Assembly: GCA_039680175.1 (NCBI GenBank) | Contig: JBDKTO010000065.1 | Location: forward strand, 1 to 64,000 | DNA: 64,000 nucleotides | Direction: 5' to 3' | DNA from: Veillonellales bacterium | GTDB lineage: Bacteria; Bacillota; Negativicutes; JAAYSF01 | Shown: positions 51,623-63,600 of the stretch, one piece after another | How the letters are laid out: every line of letters starts with the position of its first letter | Position numbering within the stretch: the stretch's first letter is position 1 | Made by a program: the position numbers and the translations under genes | The notes under the pieces: generated by a model | Told to the model about the DNA's origin: nothing | Databases searched by the model: none | Seen by the model: only the letters and a program-made list of their open reading frames with translations

Positions 51623-54600
51623 CTAGCGGTCATTCATAATAAAAACTGCCAAAACCTGATCCGGTACTACCCCCAATTCGTTGACCGCGCTCAGTATCCC
51701 ATTTGCCAGGATTAATTTATTCGCCGCTTTGTCCCCGCTTTGGATAATTTGTTTTGACGCATCCCCCAAGGGAGTAATGCGGAGCACACCGTTTAGCGCC
51801 TGAACACTAAACGAACTGGTAGTATTTCCTACCTTCATATCGAAAATAGCAGCAGGGCCGGCATCACCCTCCAACGCTGGCGGCGGGGGAGCGTTCTGCC
51901 CGCTGGGTATTACCGTCAGACTGGATTGATTGTAGCTGACATCATATAATCCTTCCGCATTGACTCCGCTGCTGTTCCTGGTAAACACCGGAATACTGAT
52001 CCCCTCTTTACGCGGCGTCAAATCGCCAAAATCATCTGTCTGTTTATTGCCGTCGGCACCGACGCTCCCAAAGTTCACAGTCACAGAACCGCTGCTACCC
52101 GGCCCAAAGTTGATGGATGGACCCGTATTGCTGCTATTTCCTTGACCGGGTGAGGTGCCACCCTGATTGCCGGGGGTGGGTGATTTTCCTCCTTGGTTAC
52201 CGGGGTTTGAAGCATTACCGGTGGCATCCTTTGCCGGCTGGGGCAGACCCGTTATGGACAGCGCCGTTGCATTGCCGGGATCCTGCTGAAAAACATAGTT
52301 GCCAAAATTAGCTGATAAACCGCTGCCATCAATGGCGTACTTGCCGATACTGCTAGTCGCTGTAGCCGGACTGTCGAAGCTTAGGCTTCCGCCGGTAGCG
52401 CTGCTTACGGTTTCCCCGTTTTTGAATCCTGTTACCGTACCGGTAAAACCGGGATTGGGAAGCCCTATATTCCGGGTTGCGGCATCGGCTACGTAAGTCA
52501 AAGTAGCCGGAGTAATGGTTAAAGCGCCATTCTGGTAACTTAAAGCATAGTTAGCTGCCGTTGCTCCCCCCGGAACAATGTCATAAGTTCCCACATTGCT
52601 GGCAGACCCGGCTGCGGTTCCGGCCGTCAGACCGCTCAGCACACTGGCTCCCTCTTTATTTTTAAACCCGCTGTAACTGAACGTCCAGTCCGGATTGGCA
52701 TCGCCGTAAAGCCGGGTTTTGCTGTCGGCTGTAATGGTCAGCGGTGCTTTGTCGATAGTAAAAGGATTTTCGATATAAGTAATGGCGTAATTCGGATTGT
52801 TCAGTGTTCCCTGGTTAATGCCATAACTGCCGGCGTTCTCGCCGCTGACTCTCGTCAGTGCTCCGCTGAAGCTGTCGCTGTTGACCAGATTCGTCGCCGT
52901 ATAGGTATACGCCGCCGGATCGCTTTCTCCGTAGGTCTTGTGCTGTCCGGCATCAACGGTTACTGTGGTCGGCCGCTGAGTAACAGTCAAATCGCCGGGA
53001 ACATAGCTGATGGTATAGTTGCTGGCTGCAGCCCCGGAGCCGCTGATCGCGTACGAACCAACATTGCTGGTGGCCGTCGCCGGAGTTGCCAGGCTGAGAC
53101 CGGATATTACACTATTGGAATCACTGTATTGGAATCCGTTATAGCTGGCTGTCAGCGCCGGATTGGCATCGCCGTAAATCCGGCTCTTGCTATCGGCCGT
53201 GATGGTCAGCGCCGCTTTATCGATGGTAAACGTATTTCCCACATACGTAATAGCGTAGTTCGGATTGTCCAGCGTTCCCCGGTTGATCGCGTAATGGTCG
53301 GCGTTTTCGCCGCTGTCTCTCGTCAGTGCTCCGCTGAAGCTATCGCTGTTGACCAGGTTCGTCGCCGTGTAGGTATAGGCCGTTGGATCGCTTTGCCCGT
53401 AGGTCTTGTGTTGATTGGGATCTGCCGTTATCGTGGTGGGACGCTGATCTACTGTCAATGTGCCTGAAGCATAGCTGATGAGATAGTTGCCGCTGCTGCC
53501 GCTGCTGAAGGTTTGTCCTGACGGGGTCAGTGCAGCAGTAGAGCCTGCCCCACTATGGGTATCGAGCACTTGGCTGGCGTTTACGGTCACACTGCCAACG
53601 GTATCCCCATTGACCAGCCCTAAACCTGATCCCGCTGTCCCGGTCGATGCTGCTGCCGTAAAGGCCGGATTGGTATCACCGTAATGACGGGTGATGTTGT
53701 CTGCCGTGATTACCAACGGGCGCTGACTTACGGTCAAGGTTCCGTCTACATAGCTGATGGTATAGTTGCTGGCTGCAGCCCCCGAGCCGCTGATCGCGTA
53801 TGGACCCACATTGCTGGTAACCGTCGCCGGAGTTGCCAGGCTGAGACCGGTGACTACGCTGGCGGAATCCCCATTTGTCAAACCGCTGTAGCTGGCTGTC
53901 AGCGCCGGATTGGCATCGCCGTAAATCCGGGTTTTGCTGTCGGCCGTGATCGTCAGCGCCGCTTTATCGATGATAAACGGATTTCCCACATAAGTGATAG
54001 CGTAGTTCGGATTGTCCAGCGTTCCCCGGTTGATCGCGTAACTGCTGACGTTTTCGCCGCTGTCTCGCGTCAGTGCTCCGCTGAAGCTATCGCTGTTGAC
54101 CAGGTTCGTCGCCGTGTAGGTATAGGCCGTCGGATCGCTTTGCCCGTAGGTCTTGTGTTGATTGGGATCCGCCGTTATCGTGGTGGGACGCTGATCCACT
54201 GTCAATGTGCCTGGAGCATAGCTGATGGTATAGTTGCCGCTGCTGCCGTTGCTGAAGGTTTGTCCTGACGGGGTCAGTACAGCGGTAGAGCCTGCCCCAC
54301 TATGGGTATCGAGCACTTGGCTGGCGTTTACGGTCACACTGCCAACGGTATCCCCATTGACCAGTCCTGAACCTGATCCCGCTGTCCCGGTCAATGCTGT
54401 AGCCGTAAATGTCGGATTGGTATCGCCGTAGTGACGGGTGATATTGTCTGCTGTAATGGTCAGCGGACGCTGATTTATGGTCAAGGTTCCGTCTACATAG
54501 CTGATGGTATAGTTGTCAATTGTACCGCTGCTAAAGTGGGCTGCTGACGGAGTAATACTTGCCGTTCCCACTCCCGTGTTCAGCGCAGCGTTGACCGTAT

Positions 54601-57600
54601 CCGTTACACTGGTTACGCTATCACCGTTAACTAAGCCGCTGCCGGAACCGACTGCTCCGGTTGCTGCCGTAAAGGCAGTAACCGTCGGGTTATTATCACC
54701 GTACAGGCGGCTGGCACCACCGGCTGTAATTGTCAGCGGACGCTTATCGACACTCAGCGTCCCATTAGTATAAGTGATGTCGTAGTTTCCAATGCTGCCG
54801 CTGCCAAACACAGCGGCTGAAGGAGTTAAACTCGTGCTTGAACCAGCTGAGGTACTCGTATCAAAGCTTGCCCCAGGGGTAATCGTTACACCTGTTACCG
54901 TATTGCCGTTCACTAGACCTCGGCTGGTTCCTGTGCCATCCAGCGCTACAGTGTACCCAAAACTGTCATTGGGATCGCCATAGTGGCGGGTTTGGCTATA
55001 TGCCGTTATTGTCAACGGACGTTGATTAATTGTAAAGGGTCCGTCCACGTAGTTAATCGTATAGTTACTGGCAATCCCGCCACTGCCAAAGGTTGCTGCC
55101 GAAGATGTAACCTTGTAGGTTGAGCCGACATCTGTAGTCTTATCAACAGCTGCAGTATGGCTTGCGTCTGTCCAAATTGAATTTGTTACGCCGATTACTT
55201 TCTCGCTGCCGGCCAGCCCTGTGCCAACTCCCGGGGCTGTTACTGTAAAACCGGTTATTGTGGGGTTGGAATCTCCGTAAACCTTGCTGGAATCTGCCGC
55301 CGTAATCGTCAGCGGCCGGGCGGTAATGCTGCCGGGAGCCGTTATATAGGTGATATTATAGTTGCTGTTGCCTGAGCTGATCGCTATCAGCGGATTCATT
55401 GTCGTGGCGGTAAGAACGTCTTTGCTGTTATAGGTTTCACTATAAGTAGCGGTATCAACAACTCTCTTACTTGCCAGTGAGCCGCTGGTGATGGTCGGGA
55501 CTTCGCCTTTTGTCGCAGCATTGGTTCCGTCATATACCTTGGACGCTGTGCTGGCGGTAACGGTAATGGGGCGCTTGGTGATCGCAAAATTAGCCACTGT
55601 CGAAGTGATGGTATAGTTAGCTGTGGTATCCACAAGGCTAACCGAATCCCTTACTTTAATGTTAGCCACGGAAAAAGCATAATTGTTCACCGTTTCTCCG
55701 GCAACACGACTCATAGTTCCAGTTACTTCTTCACCGGTTGCTGTATTTAGAGAAACGTAACTCAATCCGGGATCAAATTCTCCGTATACCTTTGTCGCAT
55801 TGTCGGGAGTTACCGTCAACGCCCGCTTATTGATAACAAAGGCTCCGTCAGCATAGGTGATCACATAATTGCCGCTGCTGCCGCTGCTGAAGCTAGCGGC
55901 GGAAGGCGTAACGAGGTATGTCCCTATTCCGGTCTTCTCGACAATCGAATTATCCGTTGTCCCGCCGGTATGCAGTGTATTTGTCACACTGCTGATGTTG
56001 TCCGTACCTGCCATACCGCGGCTTGTTCCAACGCCATTAGCGGCAACAGTAAAGCCGCTGACAGTCGGGTTAGAGTCCCCGTAGGTTTTGCTGCTGCTGG
56101 CGGCGGTGATGGTGATCGGCCTGAGGTTTATTGCCAAAGTGCCGTCCAGATAATGGATCTCGTAGTTGCCGGCAATTCCGCCATTAGCAAAGACCGGCGC
56201 CGTGGACGCCACTGTATAGCTGCCATGATCGGTTGTATCCGTCACTTGGCTGCTATGAGTCGCTCCATCGGTATAAAAGGTATTGGTCACATCGCTGATT
56301 TTTTCTCCCCCGGCCATACTCATCATCGATTTACCGTCTACTGTCTGACCGACAGCTACCTGGCTGAACTTCCCGCTGCTGTCATAAGTCACGGTGCTGT
56401 TCGCATCGCCGTAAGTCTTGCTGCCGCTGCCGGCTTGTATCCCAATGGGCCGCGGCGTAATATCAGCGGTTGTGGTATAGGTATTGGCATTGCTGAGGCT
56501 GTAGTTGCCGGCAGCGCTTCCCCCAAGTGTCAGGCCCTGAATATAAACGGTCTTGCCGACTGCTGCATTTTTATCCACGAAGACGCCCTGGCTTGGCAAA
56601 GCAACAGTGACATTGGCTGAATCTGAGGGAACCACTCCGGTTAGCGTAGCTCCGCCGCCATAAATCACTGCCGCCGTCGTTGCGTCATACACCTTACTGG
56701 CCGCGGTAATGGTGCCGCTGGTCACGGTGATCGGCCTTTTGTAGATGGTATAGGTTCCCGGATCGACGGTGACAATGTAATTGGTACCGCCGCTTAATGT
56801 TCCATTGCCAATCCCGCTGGTATACGTACCCGCATTCGTGTATGTACCCTGGAAGGCAAGCTGCCCGGTAATGATACTGGCTGCAGTATCCGTGTTATAG
56901 AAGCTGCCGCTGGTCACTGTATAGTCCGTTCCTGCATGCCAATTTGTCGGCGCAGTTGATGTTCCGTCATATACTTTGGCGGCATCGTCGGCTTTGACAG
57001 TAATTGGCCGCTGTTTAATCGTCAAAGGAACCGTGGTACTGCCCTTGATAATATAACCCATTGGCGTAACCGTTTGATCTGTCGTCTTAACCTGATAAAG
57101 AGTATTATTATCGGCATAAGTTCCTGCATTCGTATTAATATCCGCACTGGTCTGGATGTTTTGTGTTTGTGTGATTCCCAAACTGGCCGAAGTATCACTG
57201 TCAATATATCCCGCAAAGGTAAACTGAATTGTAGGATTATCGTAGCCATAGGTACGGGTAGCAGCTGTTGGCGTCAAAAACGGCGCATAGGCATAGAGAA
57301 AGGCACGCTTTGATCCGGCCGGTGCAATCGGCAGCGGAGCAACGGAAGCCGGTGCATCGGCATTAAAGGTATAACCGTAATATTTATAATCCCGCGTCAA
57401 GTTTCCAATTACATCGGTAGCGCTTGACTGGGCGCTGTCAATACTTTTGTCGTCAATCGGGCTGTAGGAATAGACCAGCCAGCGGCCGCTGCCGGGATTT
57501 AGTGCCGGATTTTGGGCAGTTCGCCCGCTGTTATTGTAAAAATGCTTGTACAAGCCTTCCGCCGACAAATAAATGTCCGCTGCCCCGCCGGTTGTAATCT

Positions 57601-60600
57601 GAGCGCCGCTGGCAAGGGTAAGATCACCGCTGGTGCGAATAAGCACCGGCTGAGCGGCTGACGTATTATCATTGGCGGTATTGTCGCTGATTTGACCGTT
57701 AACCGTCAAGCATCCGGCCGCGCCAATCGTAATCCCGGTGTAAGCGGAGGATGTTCCCAAAGTATGAATCGTATTGTAAAAGGTCGTAACCTTGGACACC
57801 GAATCCGTAGTGCTATGGCTAAAGTCAATGGCACTTTGGGTGGATACGGCGGTTAAAGTTCCCACACCCGTCAAGGTTCCCGTCGAACCGTCAATCTTAC
57901 CAAAGGAAGTGATATCGAGATCCTTGCCGCCCATGGTCAGAGTGCCGCTTACCGTCACGGAACCGCCGGACAGCGGACTCTCGAGAATCAGCTTGTCCGG
58001 AGAGGTAAAGGTATTCACGACAATAGGATTGGACCCGTCACTGCGGCCCACGGTAATATTGTTGAAAGTAGTGGACACCACATTGTTAAAGGTCGGCGAA
58101 TCAATCTGCAGCCCGCCGCTGCCGCCGGTTCCCAGGGCAATTCGGGTGGTGGTATCCTGCGCCTGCAGGTTTAACGTTCCGGTGCCGGTAATGCTGCCGC
58201 CGTTACTGAAGTCCATAGCACTTCCGGCTAAAGTCACCGCTCCGCTGCCGCCACTAACCAAGGAGTTAGCCTTCGTCGTAATTGTGCCGGCATTGATCGT
58301 AATCGGCTGGCTGGTGACAGAATTGTCAATTCCGCCGGTTGTGCCATTGCCAATGACGACCGTTCCGCCGCTGGGTGACTGGATGGTAACCGGGTCGGTA
58401 AAGGTCACGGCATTGTCCACCGTCACTGTACCGGTACCGCTGCCATGGCCGAGATTCAGCATCGTGAAGCCGTCAGCAAAAGTCTGGGCCCCGCCGGAGA
58501 ACAAGCTTCCCGGCAATTCAAGGGAATTTCCTCCGCCCCCGCCGATGCCAACCCCAGTTGCAGGTCTAAGCGGACGAACATTGAGAACGCCGCTGCCCTT
58601 CACCCGGGAAGCGGAATCCAGGCTCATTACATCCGCCGTCAGAGTAATATTGCCTGACGGGGTAGCACCGGTCATCGAAATCACGGCAGAAGAACCGGTA
58701 GTCCTTAAGGTCCCTCCGGCCTGCAGGCTGATGGCGGTGCTCACGCCATTAGTCAGATTATTGGCTCCGTTAACCGATGTAACCGGCTGGGCTACAGTCA
58801 GTGAACCGTCGCTTGCGACCACAATATCGCCGCTAGACTGAACCGCACCCGATCCGGTCTGGGCATACGTCGCGGTGATGCCTTGCGTTCCATTGACGGT
58901 GCCAACAGTTAAGTCCGCACCATTATGGAAGTTCAGCGAACCGACATTCGCTGCCAAGACACCCACAGCATTGCTGGCGGTGCCAAAATTATAGTTTACT
59001 TGCTTATTGGCCGAGCTTCCACCCAATAAGTCCAGATTAGCTGCGGTAATAACACCTTCCGCTGTCTGGTCAGCCCCGCCGGAGGCGTTCATCGTGATGG
59101 TCTGGCCGGCATCGGACAAGGAAGCATTCACATGAATCTTGCCGCCGGTGGAATTGGACGAGGTCAAGACATCCAAATCGGTATGCAGGATGAGCCCTGT
59201 ATTGGTAACCGTAATATTGCCGCTGCCATCGCTGCGGCCGATGGTGACCTTGGCAAATCCTCCGGTATCCGTATTTAAAGCGCCTGTTTTATTGGTTGTC
59301 CCATCATAAAACAGGTTTTGCGGCAGATTCAAATCATAGCCGCTGTCTGTTCCCACGCCGATGGATTCCCCGGAATCAAAGGGCTGCAGGAATAAGCCAT
59401 GGGTACCGGTAATGCTCTTGCCGCCGCTGTTTAAGGCAAAGGTATGCCCTGACAAGGTGATATCGCCGTTGCTGCTGCTGAGCTGGGCGCCGCTTTCGGT
59501 AGTAATCGTGCCGCCCCAGACATTGATGTTCTGGTTCGCTGCAATGGTTCCCTTGATATCCACGTTGCCGCTGGAAATAGCGGCAATAGTGATATTATCG
59601 GTGCTGGGAAATAGGGCATTATTCATGGTTACACTTTGAGCCGAATACGTCGAGCCAAAGGTGATCGAGTTGGTATAGCTGCCGGTGAATACCCGGGCGG
59701 TGCCGCTGAAGCCGGTTGTTCCTTCCGGCCGGTCCGTGCTGTTGCCGTCAAAATAGCCGTTGGGAATGAGCAAATTGGTCGCGGCGCTAGCGCCACTGAT
59801 ATCCCCCACCACCATGCCGGTGCTGCTGCTATAGGGATGAAGCTGCAGCGAACCGGTGCCGGTAACATGGGCCAGTGAGCCAAAATTCATGGTATTGGCC
59901 TGCAGTCGTACACTGCCGCTAGGATCTATGGTCGAGTTGGCGGCCGCATCCAAGGAAATGCCTTCCAGTGCCAAGCCACCGGCAAAATGGGCGGTATTGG
60001 TCACGGTAATATCCTGGGTACTGTTGCCGCCGATAGTATAGCCGCCGAAACCGCTGAATACCTTCTCGGCTCCGTTAAACATCTTGTCGCCAAACTGCAG
60101 GTGGTTGGCTGTTCCGGCGGTAAAGTCGGTGCCTAAATCCACCACAGTGCTGCTGGCAAAGGGACGCAGGTACAGCGTATTTCCTGTTCCTTGTATATTG
60201 GCACTGCCGGGGTTTGTGTCGCCATCCCCCAGGGTCATGACATCGGCGGTCAGCTGAACATCGCCGGAGGCTGTAATGGCGGCGCGATTCGCCGTGTCAC
60301 TGGTATCAGCCGAAATCGTTCCGGCGGTTAAAGACAGAGAACTGCCGCCGGTTGTAATTATATGAGCCGTTTTGGCCAGCTGAATGGTTCCGGGAGTTGT
60401 GTTATTGGGACTCTGAATGGTGGTGGAATCGACAAACGTCACTGTGCCGTCCAAAGTAATGCTGCCGAAGCTGGCTGGTCCCGGCGTATTGCCTCGGCCA
60501 ATCGTCACGGAATTAAATCCGTCTTTGACAATATTCCCGCCAAAGATAGCGCTCGCCAGTTGCAAATGAGCCGGATTCGCCGTAAAGCTGCCGATATCGA

Positions 60601-63600
60601 TAGGCGTAGCCGCGTTAAGCGGTTGAATCGTAAGATTCCCCGTCCCTCGAACTACCGGTGTCCCGGTGGAAAAGTCCATCTTATCAGCCGTCAGGGTAAT
60701 CATTCCGCCGCCGGTGCTGCTGATGGTCTGAGCCACTGTCAATGTACCGCCGGATTCTAAATTCACCGCATCAACGGAAATCGTGTTCCCGTTTGCATCA
60801 TACAGCCGGTTTGCCTTTACTCCCGATGTACTGTTGACTGTTCCCGCCGTTAAACTGGTAGCGTTGGTCACTAATACCTGATTGACCGTAGCAGCTGCAA
60901 TCGTGCCAATCTGATTCGCCGCGCCGGTAAAATCGTAGATGGTTTTCGGCCCATAACCGGTATCCCGGCCCAAAAGCTCCATTCCGGCTGCCGTAATCAC
61001 GCCGGCAGAATTTTGAGAAGCATTGTCTCCAAGGTTCATGGTTAGGTAGTTGCTACCAGTAGCCAGTGGGCCGTTGATGAAAAGGCTGCCGCCGGCTAAA
61101 GGCGACTGGAGCAATGTTTTATCCGTAAAGGTGATTCCCGCCGCACCTACGGACAGGGAACCGCTGCCGTCACTTCGCCCGACAATAATTTGCGAAAATC
61201 CGTCTTGAAATACCCGGCTGGCGCCGCTACCGCTAAAAGCAGCCGTCGGCAGAATCAGCCCGCCGGTTCCTGATCCTAAGGCAATGGAATCCCCCGCATT
61301 TTGCGGATGAATCTCTATGGTTCCGGTGCCCCGGACGCTGCCGCCGGGTACATTGAGGGCACCGGCCTCAATGACGATCCCACCGCTGCCGGCATCCATC
61401 CCACCACCGCTGACAGTTTGGAAAGTACCGGCTTTCACCGTAATATTCTGATCGGTGGCAGCATTATTGAGATTGGCAGTCGTCGCTAAAGCAACCGTAC
61501 CGCCGCTGGGCGACTGTAGCACAACCGGATCGTGAAAAGTCACAGTGCCGTCTACTGTAACGATGCCGCTGCCGGCATCTTGTCCGATGGTAATGGAGCT
61601 AAAGCCATCCTGGAACACCGGACTGCCATCAAATAAGCTGCCTGCCAGGTTCAAGCCGCTGCCGGTGGCTCCACCCACATTTACAGCTTTGCTAACAGTC
61701 AGCGGCTGCACTTGCAGCGTCCCTGTGCCGCTGACCGTCGTACCGCCGGGACTGCCGCTAAAGGCCATGCTGTCTCCGGTTAGGGTAATAGCGCCGCTGC
61801 CGGCTGCCAAGCTACTGACCCCTGTAGTCCTAAGAATTGCACCCCTCAGACCTAAAGCACCGTTGTTTGTCGAAATATGAGCCCCATTGACTGTAAGACT
61901 GCCTGCAGCCGACAAGGCCAAAGGCGCTGAAGCGACCGTCGTTTGAACCCCTTGATTAACAGTCAGACTGCCGCTGGATAAATTCACCGTTCCCCCGGCA
62001 GAGCTGCTCAAGGTAATGCCGCTGGTAGAGCCTACCGTATCAATAGCCGTCGGACCGCTGCCGCTGTAGATCAACTGTCCGGTGTTGGCCGCAAGCTTTC
62101 CTACGGAATTGGTTCCTTGCGACAAGTCGAATAATGCAGTATGATTCGGGTCGATTACTTCCAATCCACCGGTCGTGGTGATCCCGCCTGAACTGCTTGT
62201 TACCGCTCCCTGCACGGCGTTTAATGTAATATTTTTACTGCTGCTGACCTGTCCGCTGATCACAATGCTGCCGGTGGTTGCCGGAGATGAGCTGACCCCT
62301 GGCGCCTGCAAGGTAAGGTCATTCGTTAAGCTAATTGTGCCAACGGTAATGGTTCCGGCCGTGCCATCGGTTAACCCGGTGGAGTTGGAACCGCCGATAA
62401 CAACGCCGATCCCCGGTTGAATCACGCTGCTAAATACGCTGCTGGCTATGTTCAAAGCCCCACTTACATTCGTCCCCACGCCGATAGACATGGACGAAGT
62501 CAATGGACGAATATTCAGGATTCCGCTGTCGCCGACGGTACCAAATTTCCCATTCAACCCCATCGTATCAGCGGTAAGAGTAATCGTCCCCGCCCCGGCG
62601 ATAATCTTGGCGCCGGAGTCGGTAATCGCGATCGCTTCCTGACTGGCTGCATGGCCATGCCCCAAAGCGGTAATACTAATATTTCCACCGCCGGACTGAA
62701 TGATGTTGCCGGTGCCGGTTAGGGCCACACCACGATAATATCCATTTGTAGTCTCTGTACCGTCGCCGCTGTTGCTGCCACGAAGGTTAATATAACCGCC
62801 GGTGCCTCCGGCAACACTGGTGTTTAATACAGCCCCCTGCAGTTCTAGGCCGGGAGTCTGCGGCTGAATACTGCCTGCATAGCCACCGGTCTTGCCGCTG
62901 TTGCCGCCATACAAATCAATATTTCCGCCGTTCGTCAAAATCTGACTGTCCGACTGCAGCTGAATAGTGCCGCCCCACACATTATCCGAATCAGCGTTAA
63001 AATCAACATTGAGATTGTTGCTGGTTGACGTAATCTTCACACCGCTGTTCACGATGATATTCGAGGCCGCACTTAAGCTAAGAGTTGCATCCCCTCCAGT
63101 AGCTTTTGTAATATTATCGGCAATCGTAATATTTCCTGTCTGAGTACCGCTGGTACCGGTATTGACACTGACATTGGTGCCGCCGTTCAAAGCCAGATTG
63201 ATGCTCTCTGTGGTAACAACCGCACTGTCGCTCACAGCGACAAAACTGGGTTCCCCCGCAGTCCCGCTGGCAGAAGCCTTGCTCTCGGTCTCAATGATCA
63301 CATCTCTGGGATCCAACAGCCACTTACCGGCCTTCCCTTTAGGCGCTGCTGCATTTACCGTACCCTGAGCGTCAAGATACTCCTTGCCCGAGGTTTCCAC
63401 TAAACCGCCATTTCCACCCTGGGAACCGCCCTTGGCGGAAATACCGCCATAAAAATTGGTTGCTTCATTGGACCAGACGATGGCTTTACCGCCATCGCCT
63501 TTGTCGATAGCATCGGCTTTGATGGTGGTATCTTTGCCGATATACGCAGCTGTAGCGTTTGCTTCCGGCCCCTTGCCCTGGTAGTTGCCGCCCACAAGAG

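Noticed and set aside
57792-58841. Long open frame on the plus strand (349 codons) opposite the adhesin gene, with others nearby
   Set aside because: It lies antisense to the repeat-rich adhesin frame. The GC pattern of repeated Gly/Thr/Ser codons keeps the opposite strand open, and the product is a Pro/Val/Ser-rich shadow with no ribosome-binding site.
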